Source of the DNA: Pseudomonas sp. S31
Lineage (GTDB): Bacteria > Pseudomonadota > Gammaproteobacteria > Pseudomonadales > Pseudomonadaceae
DNA length: 64,000 nt
Assembly: GCF_016648105.1 (NCBI RefSeq)
Contig: NZ_JACVVE010000006.1
Span: 62,001 to 126,000 of the forward strand
Reading direction: 5' to 3'
The notes below the pieces were generated by a model. It did not search any database. It saw nothing but the letters and a program-made list of their open reading frames with translations, and was not told where the DNA came from. Shown piece by piece: positions 8,624 to 18,324 of the stretch. Each line of letters starts with the position of its first letter. The stretch's first letter is position 1. A program made the position numbers and the translations under genes.

Positions 8624-9576
8624 TCGCGCACCACCACCGGTACCACGCGCACGAAGATCAGCTCGCAGACCAGCTCGACCAGGGTTTGCGTGATGACCGC
8701 CGCAGCGGCGAGCGTGCGCAGGTCTTCTGGCAGGGCCAGGGCCAGTGGCAGCACCACCAGCGAGTTGCGCGTCGCCGCGCTGAAGGTCACCGACCGCGCC
8801 TCGGCCACCGGCAGGCGCAGCAGGCGCGCCGACAGCAGGCCGAGCAACGGCGCGAGCAACATGAAGCACAGGTAGACCGGAATGACCGGCAGCAAGCGCT
8901 CGAAGTCGCGCATCACCACGGCGATCTGCGAGCCGATCACCACCACCAGTACCCACGCCATAGCAGGCACCGGCATCCAGGCCCAGGCGTCGTTCCATGC
9001 CGCCACCCAGCGATGCCGGCGGGCACTGGCGCTGGTCAGCACGGCCAGCAGCAGTGGCACCGCGATCAACAGCACGAAGGCTTCCACGAACGGCGTGACC
9101 GACAGCGCCACGGCGCCGCCTTCACCGAGGATCCAGGCCAGGTACACCGGCAGCAGCACCAGTTGCAGCAGCAACAGCACCGGCGTGGCGGCGAGGGTGA
9201 GGCGCGAGTCGCCCTTGCCGATGTGGGTGAACACCACCACGTAGTCGATGCACGGGGTCAGCAGCACCAGCAGGGCGCCGATCAGGATCGCCGGGTGCTC
9301 CACCAGGCCACGGGTCAGCGCCCAGACCAACAGCGGCACCAGCACGAAATTGGCCAGCAGCAGCGCGGCCATGAACCGCCGGTTGGCCACGCCCTGGCGC
9401 AGGTCGAGGAACGGGATCTGCAGGAACATCGCGTACATCAGTATGGCAATGGCTGGGGTTACCAGTGCCTGCAAGTGGCTGGCGGCACTGGGGGCCAGCA
9501 GGCCGAAGGCGGCGGCAGCGATGACGGCGGCGAAGTAGAGCGGGACCTGCCGGGTTTCGAGTTGGTCGCGGGTCAA
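8620..9576 (-). CDS. ACR3/bile-acid-Na+ symporter family carrier, probable arsenic resistance protein
   Basis: 318-residue membrane protein with about ten hydrophobic segments, typical of the BASS/ACR3 fold. The segment LLTPCIDYVVVFTHIGKGD carries the conserved Cys in the fourth helix region that ACR3 arsenite carriers use. A second signature, FSAATRNSLVVLPLALALP, matches the crossover helix. A TTG start at 9576 has AGGA about seven bases upstream and gives a typical N-terminus (MTRDQLETRQ). A GTG at 9609 is the alternative; the longer frame reaching 9804 is unlikely. Arsenite export is inferred from the family, and another anion substrate is possible. It converges on the siderophore receptor gene. 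Confidence 0.8.
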   Translation of the reverse strand: MTRDQLETRQVPLYFAAVIAAAAFGLLAPSAASHLQALVTPAIAILMYAMFLQIPFLDLRQGVANRRFMAALLLANFVLVPLLVWALTRGLVEHPAILIGALLVLLTPCIDYVVVFTHIGKGDSRLTLAATPVLLLLQLVLLPVYLAWILGEGGAVALSVTPFVEAFVLLIAVPLLLAVLTSASARRHRWVAAWNDAWAWMPVPAMAWVLVVVIGSQIAVVMRDFERLLPVIPVYLCFMLLAPLLGLLSARLLRLPVAEARSVTFSAATRNSLVVLPLALALPEDLRTLAAAAVITQTLVELVCELIFVRVVPVVVRD

Positions 9577-9661
9577 GGGGACGTCCTGTGCGTGGGAGGG
9601 TGCAGGCACACAGGATAATGAGTCGGGCGGATCACGGCCTAGAAAAACTGCAGTGCCCCAC

Positions 9662-11230
9662 TCACTGCTCCGTTTCAGCCACGGCCTCACTGCGCCGCTT
9701 GTTCCCAGCACCCGATGCTGCAGCCTGGGCGTGCTCTGCTCGCCGCGATTGCCGCCCAGCGGTTGAGGGTAGCTGTGCTTGGGGGGACGCAGGCTGCGCC
9801 GCACCGAACCACGCCGGCCACGAACTCTGGTGGCGGCTTTCGGCGCTGATGCAGGGGATCAGCCGCTGCGTCAGCACTGCAGTCTGGCCTACCGCCACGG
9901 CTGTGCGGTACTTGACGCTGTGGATGCACTCGCGGTCGCCGAACTCGCAGCGGTTCAGCGCGGTGCCACCGCAGGGGCCGTTGGCCAGTCCCTTCGGGCA
10001 GGTCTCCGGGCAGATGTACAAGGTGTCTTCCAGGCGACAACGGCCACAGGTGTCGCAGCCCACCAGCGGGCGCTTGGCGCTGCGTTCCAGGCGGTGCAGC
10101 ACGCGGGCGCCACGGGGAGTGCTCCACAGGGGTTGCCGGACTGCCCAGCCAAAGGTCTTGCTCAGCCAGTTGCCTCGGCTGAACAACAGCGAATGGGCGC
10201 CATGTAGCAGGTGGTAACGGGCCTTTTCCTTGAACGACGCGTTGGCGCGGCTTTCGCCCAGCCGCCAGTCGGCTTCGGGCGGGTGGAACGTCACCGCCGG
10301 CAGGCCGGGCACCTGCCAGGCCGCAGCCCATTCGGGTGCCCATTGCTCGAGCGTGTGCAGGCGGCCTAGCCAGTGCTCCAGGCGTGCTTCCAGGGCCAGC
10401 AATTGCTCGACGGCATGAATGCCCGACAGGTGCACCCCGGCGTATCCCATCAACTTGACCCCGATGATCTGCAACGCCAGGCGCTCGACGCTACGGGCCT
10501 GGGCATGGGCCTTGGACACGGCCGCCTCGGCTTCGAGCATCGCCAGCATCGAGGGCGTCACCGTCACCCCGGCCACATGGTCGAGCATCGAGGCGCGGCC
10601 GTGGGTCAGGCTCATCAGGCAGGCCAGCAGCGGCTTGGGGTTCGGCTGGCGCTGCATCCACAACAGGGCTTCATGATGCTTGCGGGCATCGAAGCCCAGT
10701 TGCAGGGTGAGGAAGTCGGCGCCGGCGGCGAGTTTCTTCTCGGCCTTGAAATACTGCGCGCCGCCTTCTTCCTCTCGGTACTTGAACGGGTTGAGCGCCG
10801 CCCCCAGCAAAAAACGCGGGCAGGCCTGGCGGGCGATTTGCAACGCCGCGACCGATTCCAGGTAACGCACCGGGCGTTCGCCGGGTTGGTGCCCGGGCAA
10901 GCGGTCGCCCGTGAGAATGAGCAGTTGTTCCTGCCCGAGCGCCTGCATGCGCTGCAGTTGCGCCCGCAGATGATGTCCCTCGCGGTCCTTGCCGGAGAAG
11001 TGCGGCAGGGCGGGCACCGGCGTGGCGAAGCTGTCCAGGGCATCCAGCGGGGAGAGGTCCAGGGCGCTGGTCACGCGGTCGCCGATGGCCACGGTCAGGG
11101 GCCAGCCGCACAGCTGGGTTCGCGCCATGATCGCCTGCATGGCGGCGAAGCGCTCGGCAGAGGGCTTGGGCACGAACTCCATCACGCAGACGAAGGTGCG
11201 GTCTTGCAGCGCGGTTTTCAGCAGGCTCAT
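9662..11230 (-). CDS. Methylenetetrahydrofolate reductase-like protein with Cys-rich C-terminal domain
   Basis: 522 residues. The first ~300 resemble the MetF TIM barrel (VCVMEFVPKPSAERFAAM, LILTGDRLPG, GADFLTLQLGFD). The C-terminal part is the MTHFR_C zinc-binding type, rich in Cys: VGCDTCGRCRLEDTLYICPE then CPKGLANGPCGG and RCEFGDRECIH. Such fusions occur in C1 metabolism and demethylation pathways and are distinct from housekeeping metF. A Gln/Ala/Arg-rich tail of about 60 residues follows. A MetE-derived remnant is encoded divergently about 230 bases away, which suggests an ancestral methionine-linked gene pair. The exact reaction is unproven. Confidence 0.75.
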   Translation of the reverse strand: MSLLKTALQDRTFVCVMEFVPKPSAERFAAMQAIMARTQLCGWPLTVAIGDRVTSALDLSPLDALDSFATPVPALPHFSGKDREGHHLRAQLQRMQALGQEQLLILTGDRLPGHQPGERPVRYLESVAALQIARQACPRFLLGAALNPFKYREEEGGAQYFKAEKKLAAGADFLTLQLGFDARKHHEALLWMQRQPNPKPLLACLMSLTHGRASMLDHVAGVTVTPSMLAMLEAEAAVSKAHAQARSVERLALQIIGVKLMGYAGVHLSGIHAVEQLLALEARLEHWLGRLHTLEQWAPEWAAAWQVPGLPAVTFHPPEADWRLGESRANASFKEKARYHLLHGAHSLLFSRGNWLSKTFGWAVRQPLWSTPRGARVLHRLERSAKRPLVGCDTCGRCRLEDTLYICPETCPKGLANGPCGGTALNRCEFGDRECIHSVKYRTAVAVGQTAVLTQRLIPCISAESRHQSSWPAWFGAAQPASPQAQLPSTAGRQSRRAEHAQAAASGAGNKRRSEAVAETEQ

Positions 11231-11369
11231 GGCGCCGTATCACCGGGTAGGGACAGGATGCCAGTGTGCGCGCAAGTGAGGTTCAAGGGATTGTCCGGGG
11301 GCGCAAGGTGGTGCTCTGAACGAGACATCGGCAATGAAGGCTGCGATGGTTGTCATGAGTGAAACTTGA

Positions 11370-11386
11370 TTTCATCTTAAATGAAA
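11370..11386 (+). promoter_or_regulatory. Inverted repeat in the MTHFR-like/metE intergenic region
   Basis: tttcat and atgaaa (11370-11375 and 11381-11386) flank a 5-base spacer in an A/T-rich stretch between two divergent methionine-related genes. The TGAA/TTCA half-sites recall MetR operators, but the spacing is not a textbook match. Confidence 0.4.
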
Positions 11387-11457
11387 TGAGTTTGTCTCAA
11401 CATAACATCAGGCCGAAAATTGCCCTCATCATTTTCAAGATTTTTGAGGGGCGAGAC

Positions 11458-12201
11458 ATGGCACTGGCACACCACCTGGGCTTCCCGCATGACGGCTACG
11501 ACCGCGAGCTGAACAAGGCCCAGGAAGCCTTCTGCAAGGGCGAGCTCGACGAAGCCGGCCTGCGGGCCATCGGTCGCGATCGGCGTGCCAGCCATTGGCA
11601 GTTGCAAATGGTCCCCGAATTCACCGAAGACCAGGACTTCGCCCTGAGCTGGGAGCAGTTGTTCGAGGAAGTGGAGGAGGCCAAGGCCCTCGGCCATGCG
11701 CTCAAACCAGTGGTGATCGGGCCGCTGACCTACCTGTGGCTGGGCAAGGCCAAGGGCGGCGACTTCGACAAGCTGGATCTGGTCGATCGCCTGTTACCGC
11801 TGTACGACCAGGTTTTCAACCGCCTGGCCGCGCAGGGCGTGGAATGGGTACAGATCGACGAGCCGATCCTGGTACTGGACCTGCCGCAAGAATGGAAAAA
11901 CGCCTACGAGCGGGTCTACAACATCCTCCAGCGAGCTCCGCTGAAGAAACTGATCGCCACCTACTTCGGTAGCCTCGAGGAAAATCTGGGGTTGGCGGCC
12001 AACCTGCCGGTCGATGGCCTGCACATCGACCAGGTGCGTGCGCCGGAGCAGTACCTGACCATTCTCGACCGCTTGCCGGCCTACAAGATACTTTCCCTGG
12101 GGCTGGGCAACGGCCCTCATATCTCGGCCGGTGCCCAGGAGAAGGCGCTGCAGCATGTGGCCGAACGCCTGGGCGAACGGCTGTGGGTGGCGGCGGCCTG
12201 A
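11458..12201 (+). pseudogene. MetE (cobalamin-independent methionine synthase) remnant lacking the catalytic half
   Basis: 247-residue open frame. It begins like MetE (MALAHHLGFP, ASHWQLQ near residue 50), then jumps directly to MVPEF, which in full-length MetE lies about 75 residues later. It continues collinearly through VVIGPLTYLWLGKAKGG, GVEWVQIDEP, TYFGSLEENLGL and ERLGERLWVA, and stops there. The full enzyme is about 760 residues. The whole zinc- and homocysteine-binding C-terminal domain is therefore missing, and it cannot be a methionine synthase. The start is well supported (gaggggcga before the ATG). No internal stops or frameshifts are seen, so it may be a recent deletion derivative or a retained N-terminal domain with another role. 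Confidence 0.8.
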
Positions 12202-12216
12202 CGGCTACGGCGATGC

Positions 12217-12329
12217 CCCTTTCGCGGGCAAGCCCGCTCCCACAGAAGGGGACTGCCCCCAACAAGTTGAACACCAATCCAACCCTTTTGGGGGCACTGC
12301 CCCTGTGGGAGCGGGCTTGCCCGCGAAGA
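12217..12329. repeat. REP pair 2 (inverted, extended palindrome)
   Basis: REP copies ttcgcgggcaagcccgctcc and its complement lie between the convergent MetE remnant and thiolase genes. The spacer itself is partly palindromic (gactgcccccaa against ttgggggcactg), so the whole unit could fold into one long hairpin and act as a bidirectional terminator. Confidence 0.85.
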
Positions 12330-12352
12330 AGACAACGCGGTCAATCAGCCGA

Positions 12353-13531
<1,179 letters not shown>

Positions 13532-13660
13532 GTTGTTGTTCTCCGTGCAGGGTGGTGCGCCGCGAAGGCGCGGTGTGTCGCCAGCATCGGCGGCTTTGGC
13601 TGATTTGTTAAGTTTGTTTTTCTGAGCGATTGATCTGAAAAGCCAATCAATCGACAGTTT

Positions 13661-13689
13661 TTGAATCCATTCCGCCAGCCCCGTAATAT
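13661..13689 (+). promoter_or_regulatory. Sigma-70-type promoter for fabV
   Basis: TTGAAT (13661-13666) and TAATAT (13684-13689) are separated by 17 bases, close to the sigma-70 consensus. They lie about 95 bases before the fabV start. The A/T-rich repeats just upstream (gattgatctg, caatcaatcg) could be operators. Confidence 0.6.
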
Positions 13690-13785
13690 GTGTCGGATAA
13701 CCTGCGGGGGTAGTCTCACCCTCTGAATCAATCGGAATCGCCGCTGGCGGCGCTTCCCCGGCATAAACCTGACGAGGTACAGACA

Positions 13786-14997
13786 TTGGCCATCATTCAT
13801 CCTAAGGTCCGCGGTTTCATCTGCACCACGACCCATCCGAAGGGCTGCGAGCTCAACGTCCGTGACCAGATCGAAGCCACCCGCAAGCTGGGCGTGCGCG
13901 AGGATGGCCCGAAGAAGGTCCTGGTCATCGGTGCTTCCAGCGGCTACGGCCTGGCAGCGCGTATCACCGCCGCCTTCGGCTTCAAGGCCGACACCCTGGG
14001 CGTGTTCTTCGAAAAGCCAGGTACCGAGACCAAGGCCGGCACCGCTGGCTGGTACAACGCTGCTGCCTTCGACAAGTTCGCCAAGGCCGAAGGCCTGTAC
14101 AGCAAGTCGATCAACGGTGACGCTTTCTCCGACGAAGCTCGCGCCAAGGTCATCGAGCTGATCAAGAACGAAATGGGCGGCAAGGTCGACCTGGTGATCT
14201 ACTCGCTGGCCTCGCCGGTGCGCAAGCTGCCACAGACCGGCGAACTGGTGCGCTCGGCGCTCAAGCCGATCGGCCAGCCATACAAGTCGACCGCCATCGA
14301 CACCAACAAGGACACCATCATCGAGGCCAGCATCGAGCCGGCCACCGAGCAGGAAATCGCCGACACCGTCACCGTCATGGGTGGCCAGGACTGGCAGCTG
14401 TGGATCGACGCCCTGGCCGGCGCCGATGTGCTGGCCGAAGGCGCCCGCACCGTGGCCTTCAGCTACATCGGCACCGAGATCACCTGGCCGATCTACTGGC
14501 ACGGTGCCCTGGGCCAGGCCAAGCAGGACCTGGACGAAACCGCGCTGCGCCTGGATCAGAAGCTGGCCGGCGAAGTGAAGGGCGGTGCCAACGTGGCGGT
14601 GCTCAAGTCGGTAGTCACCCAGGCCAGCTCGGCCATTCCGGTGATGCCGCTGTACCTGTCGATGGTCTTCAAGATCATGCAGGAAAAAGGCGTGCACGAA
14701 GGCACCCAGGACCAGCTGGACCGCATGTTCCGCGAGCGCATGTACCGCGCCGACGGCCAGCCTGCCCAGGTCGACGAGAAGCAGCGTCTGCGCCTGGACG
14801 ACTGGGAACTGCGCGACGACGTGCAGGACGCCTGCAAGGCCATGTGGCCACAAGTGACCACCGAGAACCTGTTCGAGCTGACCGACTACGCCGGTTACAA
14901 GAAGCAGTTCCTCAACCTGTTCGGCTTCGAGCGCGCTGACGTCGACTACGACGAAGACGTGGCGACCGACGTACGGTTCGACTGCGTCGAGCTGTAA
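13786..14997 (+). CDS. fabV: FabV trans-2-enoyl-ACP reductase
   Basis: 403-residue NADH-dependent enoyl-ACP/enoyl-CoA reductase, the triclosan-resistant alternative to FabI in type II fatty acid synthesis. The N-terminus [18 protein letters not shown] is family-typical. The cofactor loop is [16 protein letters not shown], and the FabV-specific Tyr-x8-Lys catalytic pair is visible in [15 protein letters not shown]. It uses a TTG start, supported by GAGG about nine bases upstream and by the conserved N-terminus. An imperfect GC hairpin without a U-tract follows the stop (15009-15039). Confidence 0.96.
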   Translation: MAIIHPKVRGFICTTTHPKGCELNVRDQIEATRKLGVREDGPKKVLVIGASSGYGLAARITAAFGFKADTLGVFFEKPGTETKAGTAGWYNAAAFDKFAKAEGLYSKSINGDAFSDEARAKVIELIKNEMGGKVDLVIYSLASPVRKLPQTGELVRSALKPIGQPYKSTAIDTNKDTIIEASIEPATEQEIADTVTVMGGQDWQLWIDALAGADVLAEGARTVAFSYIGTEITWPIYWHGALGQAKQDLDETALRLDQKLAGEVKGGANVAVLKSVVTQASSAIPVMPLYLSMVFKIMQEKGVHEGTQDQLDRMFRERMYRADGQPAQVDEKQRLRLDDWELRDDVQDACKAMWPQVTTENLFELTDYAGYKKQFLNLFGFERADVDYDEDVATDVRFDCVEL

Positions 14998-15154
14998 GCA
15001 AGCCTTTGACCGGGCACCTGTTTTGCGCAGGTGTCCGGTTCCCGCCAAGGCTTGTTAATATTCTGAAACAATTCTGCTGCTGGCCATCTGCTATGGCCGC
15101 CATCTATACAGCATCCAGGGGCTGGGCATTCTCGCCGTGGCCGAGGAGGCGTCG

Positions 15155-15841
15155 ATGCGCGCATTGCAAAACCTACAAGAACGAATCAAGCGTAAAGGCC
15201 TCAAGCGTACCTTCAAGACGCTGTTCGAACGTTATGTGTTCTTCCATTGGGAACTGCTGTGGATGGAGCGCGACCTGGTTTCCCCGGTGCCGCCCTGCAG
15301 GCTCAAGGAGCACCCGCCGGTCAGCCTGGTGACCATTACCACCGCCAATGCCGATGCCTTCGCCCGTCACTTCGGCGACCGCGTCGAAACCATGCGCGAA
15401 CTGGCAGCCGCCGGCCATACCGGGCACATGTACCTGGACGAGCAAGGCGATGCCGTGGCCTTCATCTGGGCCAGCGTGGTCGATTATCACGACAAGCACT
15501 ACTACGGCTGCACCTTCCCGGTGAAGCCCGGCGAATTCTTCGAGTTCGGTGGCGAGATGATCCGCCGCTATTTCGGCAGCGAGCTTTCGGTCACCGCCCA
15601 GGTCGAGCTGTGGAACACCATGCGCGAAAAGGGCTGCCACAAGGTGGTGGACGTGGTCGAGACGCACAACGTGCCGGCCATGAAGCTGCACCTGCGCATG
15701 GGTTATCACGAGCAGGGGCGAGTGATGCACGTGTATGGCCTGTTCGGGCGCGTCAAGCTGTTCCGCGAAACACGCTACGACGGCTCGCGCCTGGAGGTGC
15801 TGCGCAAACCGGGTGTGGCGCGGGCGTTGCCGAGCGCATGA
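15155..15841 (+). CDS. GNAT-family N-acetyltransferase
   Basis: 228 residues. A basic N-terminus (LQERIKRKGLKRTFKTLFER) precedes a GNAT-like fold with VELWNTMREKGCHKVVDVVE and a C-terminal VPAMKLHLRMGYHEQGRVMHVYG, the usual beta-6/beta-7 ending of the family. The substrate is unknown. The ATG at 15155 has a strong GAGGAGG site and is preferred over a GTG 18 bases upstream. It lies between fabV and an alpha/beta hydrolase on the same strand. Confidence 0.75.
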   Translation: MRALQNLQERIKRKGLKRTFKTLFERYVFFHWELLWMERDLVSPVPPCRLKEHPPVSLVTITTANADAFARHFGDRVETMRELAAAGHTGHMYLDEQGDAVAFIWASVVDYHDKHYYGCTFPVKPGEFFEFGGEMIRRYFGSELSVTAQVELWNTMREKGCHKVVDVVETHNVPAMKLHLRMGYHEQGRVMHVYGLFGRVKLFRETRYDGSRLEVLRKPGVARALPSA

Positions 15842-15898
15842 AGTGACCCCTCGTGGGTTTTGATGCTAGCGTGGGCGCACAACGACCGAGAGCGCGCC

Positions 15899-16807
15899 AT
15901 GAGCAGCCTGACCCAACCCGCCACGCCTTTTCGCCAACCCGCCGCCGATGGTTACAGCCTCGGCGGTTTCTGCTGGCGGCATGCCGAGCCCAACCCCCAG
16001 CGGCCGCTGGTGATCATCAATGCCGCGACCTCGGTGCGTTGCCGCTACTACTCGCGCTTCGCCGACTTCCTGTTCGCCCAGGGCTGCGACGTAGTCACCT
16101 ATGACTACCGCGGGATCGGCGAGTCGCGCCCGGCGTCCCTGCGCGGTTTCCAGGCCTCCTGGAGCGACTGGGGCCGGCTGGACTTCGAAGCCATGCTGGC
16201 ACATGCCGCGCAGCACTTTCCCGGCCAGCCGGTGGATGTGGTCGGGCACAGCTTCGGCGGTTGCGCGGTGGGCCTGGCGCCCTCGGCGGGGCAACTGCGG
16301 CGGGTGGTGATGGTGGGGGCGCAGTTCGCCTACTGGCGCGACTACGCCGCCGACCAACGCTGGCGACTGCTGGGCAAGTGGCATGTACTGATGCCGCTGC
16401 TCACCGGCGTGTTCGGGTACTTCCCAGGCAAACGCCTGGGCTGGTTGGAAGACACCCCGGCGGGTGTGGTGCGCGATTGGACCACGCGGACCCCGCGCTA
16501 TGAACAGCGGCCGAGCGGGCGACTGCTGGCAACGATGCCGTTCGCCCAGGTGCGCGCCGCGACCCTGGCCATCAGCCTGACCGACGACCCGTTCGGCACG
16601 GTGGTCGCCACCGAGCGCCTGCTGAACTACCTGGCACACGCCGAGCGCGTCCACCTGCGCCTGGCGCCTGTGGATATCTCAGTGAACGAGATAGGTCATT
16701 TCGCGTTTTTCCATGATCGCTTTCGCCACACCTTGTGGCCGATTGCGCTGGATTGGTTGCAGCGCGGCGGGCTGCGGGCGGGAGGGCCGGGGCAGGTCAT
16801 CGCTTGA
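15899..16807 (+). CDS. Alpha/beta-hydrolase fold protein
   Basis: 302 residues with a Ser-type triad: nucleophile elbow VVGHSFGGC, Asp in SLTDDPFGT and His in NEIGHFAFFHD. VTYDYRGIGESRPA is the family block after strand 4. It resembles the COG4757-type hydrolases; the substrate is unknown. The ATG at 15899 is preferred over 15860 because of a gagag site and family-like N-terminal length. It starts 57 bases after the GNAT stop and may be cotranscribed. Confidence 0.82.
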   Translation: MSSLTQPATPFRQPAADGYSLGGFCWRHAEPNPQRPLVIINAATSVRCRYYSRFADFLFAQGCDVVTYDYRGIGESRPASLRGFQASWSDWGRLDFEAMLAHAAQHFPGQPVDVVGHSFGGCAVGLAPSAGQLRRVVMVGAQFAYWRDYAADQRWRLLGKWHVLMPLLTGVFGYFPGKRLGWLEDTPAGVVRDWTTRTPRYEQRPSGRLLATMPFAQVRAATLAISLTDDPFGTVVATERLLNYLAHAERVHLRLAPVDISVNEIGHFAFFHDRFRHTLWPIALDWLQRGGLRAGGPGQVIA

Positions 16808-16835
16808 GCGATGCCCGTGCCCGGCCCCGGGCGCA

Positions 16836-17177
16836 TCAGGCGTTGCGCGACAGCGGCTGGGCGGCGAAGGTGACGCCGGCCAGACCGTGCTTGATCAGCG
16901 CACGGATGTTGGCGTGATCGCTGCCCTCTGGGGTGGCCTGCACGCTGCGGTAGTGCTCGCCGAAGGCCAACAGGGCCTCCTGGTCGCTCAGGCCTTCCAG
17001 CAGGGCCAGGCCGAGGGTTTTGCACGAGCCTTCGTTCTGCCCGGCGGCGTTCTCCACGCCACCGTTGTTGAAGGCCTGGGGCTGGTAGCTGTAGTTGGCA
17101 GCAATGAAAGCCAAGGTGTCGGCGAAGGCATGTTCGCCACCGGCCAGGCTGGTGCGCAGGGTATTCAGATCAGTCAC
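16836..17177 (-). CDS. HopJ-type protein
   Basis: 113 residues matching the HopJ family: ANYSYQPQAFNNGGVENAAG, SCKTLGLALLEGLSDQEALL, HANIRALIKHGLAGVTF. The family is named after a type III effector of plant pathogens but is widespread in non-pathogens and probably has a housekeeping role. The GTG start at 17177 has AAGGA seven bases upstream and overlaps the end of the DUF1244 gene by eight bases, so coupling is likely. It is the last gene of the folM operon. Confidence 0.85.
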   Translation of the reverse strand: MTDLNTLRTSLAGGEHAFADTLAFIAANYSYQPQAFNNGGVENAAGQNEGSCKTLGLALLEGLSDQEALLAFGEHYRSVQATPEGSDHANIRALIKHGLAGVTFAAQPLSRNA

Positions 17178-17466
17178 GAGGTTTTCCTTGTTCGAACGCC
17201 GCTTGTTGTTCGGCGCTGGCTTCTTTCTGGTATTGGGCTTTCCACTCGGCGTAGGGCATGCCGTATACCGCTTCACGGGCGTCATCCAGGGTCAGCTCGA
17301 CCTGGCGCTCGTCGGCGGCGGCCTTGTACCACTTGGACAGGCAATTGCGGCAGAAGCCGGAGAGGTTCATCAGGTCGATGTTCTGCACGTCGGTGCGCTT
17401 TTGCAGGTGGTCGACCAGGCGCCGGAACGCGGCGGCTTCGAGTTCGAGCTGTTGCTGGGGAGTCAT
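17170..17466 (-). CDS. DUF1244 protein
   Basis: 98 residues with the conserved DUF1244 block DLMNLSGFCRNCLSKWYKAA, which contains a CxxC pair that may bind metal. EAVYGMPYAEWKAQYQ follows. Function is unknown. It lies nine bases downstream of folM and overlaps the HopJ gene, so all three form one transcription unit. Confidence 0.88.
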   Translation of the reverse strand: MTPQQQLELEAAAFRRLVDHLQKRTDVQNIDLMNLSGFCRNCLSKWYKAAADERQVELTLDDAREAVYGMPYAEWKAQYQKEASAEQQAAFEQGKPRD

Positions 17467-17475
17467 GATGTTCTC

Positions 17476-18168
17476 TCAGGTCATGCGGTTCTTCAGGTGG
17501 CGGCCACCGTTGATGACCACCTGGCTGCCGGTGCTGTACTGGCTGGCGAGCAGGTACTTGACCGTCTCGATCAACGGGCCGGCGCCGGGTTCGAATTCCA
17601 GCAGGGCCTTCTTCAGGGTTTGCTGGCGGTAGGCTTCGTCGCCGCCTTCCTTGAGGATCAGCAGGCCGGGCAGGATACCGTTGACACGCACGGCAGGCGC
17701 GTACTTTTCGGCGAAGGACAATACCATGTTCTGCAACGCCGCCTTGGTCGCGGCGTAGCCGATGTGGCTCTTGCTGCCGCGGGACGAGGTCTCGTCGCAG
17801 ATGTGGATGATGTCGGCCTTGCCCACCTTGGCCAGCAGTTCGCCCAGCGCCAGGTTGAGGTGGTAGGGCGCCTCGACATGCAGGCGGAACATGGTGTCGA
17901 GGTTGTCCAGGCCATCGTCGAGCCACAACGAGGCGTTGTGGATGACTGCCCGCAAGCCATCGTAGTGGCTGTACAGGTGATCGATCAGCGCCTGGCGGTC
18001 GCTGGCCCGGCACAAGTCGGCCTGGAACTGCACGATGTTCGGGTGCGCGGGTTGCGCTTGCACGGTGCGGCTGGCACTGACCACGGTATGGCCAGCCTGC
18101 GCCAGCTCTAGCGCCAGGGCCAGGCCGACACGCTGGCTGGCACCGGTGATGAGGATTGGACTGTTCAT
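17476..18168 (-). CDS. folM: FolM dihydromonapterin reductase
   Basis: 230-residue short-chain dehydrogenase that reduces dihydromonapterin (and weakly dihydrofolate) to the tetrahydro form, a pterin cofactor in Pseudomonas. It shows TGASQRVGLALA for cofactor binding, HNASLW in place of the usual NNAG, and the catalytic HIGYAATKAALQNM (Y-x3-K), ending GSQVVINGGRHLKNR. It is the first gene of a three-gene operon and is divergent from a MerR/LitR regulator. In P. putida relatives such pterin genes lie near light-response regulators, so light control is a reasonable inference. Confidence 0.88.
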   Translation of the reverse strand: MNSPILITGASQRVGLALALELAQAGHTVVSASRTVQAQPAHPNIVQFQADLCRASDRQALIDHLYSHYDGLRAVIHNASLWLDDGLDNLDTMFRLHVEAPYHLNLALGELLAKVGKADIIHICDETSSRGSKSHIGYAATKAALQNMVLSFAEKYAPAVRVNGILPGLLILKEGGDEAYRQQTLKKALLEFEPGAGPLIETVKYLLASQYSTGSQVVINGGRHLKNRMT

Positions 18169-18220
18169 GTCGGGACGGTCAACTTGTCTGTCGTTTCATC
18201 GATGGCCCAGCATACCCGAA

Positions 18221-18272
18221 CTGTTTCCCCGTTGTTATGGCACCGGGGCAATGGGGAGCTGTTTCCCTGTTG
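18221..18272 (+). promoter_or_regulatory. Direct repeats in the folM/merR intergenic region
   Basis: ctgtttccccgttg (18221-18234) recurs as ctgtttccctgttg (18259-18272), 13 of 14 bases identical, 38 bases apart and in the same orientation. They sit between the divergent folM and MerR/LitR genes, a natural place for regulator binding. Confidence 0.5.
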
Positions 18273-18324
18273 CGTCGAAACATGTCGTAGACTATTTGGC
18301 ACATTCATGGAGATGGTGCAGGCA

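Noticed and set aside
8458..9618. A 386-codon plus-strand frame over the ACR3-like gene
   Set aside because: Gln/His-rich translation is the usual reverse reading of membrane-protein codons; the minus-strand frame has family motifs.
15009..15039. Terminator after fabV
   Set aside because: The hairpin is imperfect and has no U-tract, so it is not listed as a terminator.
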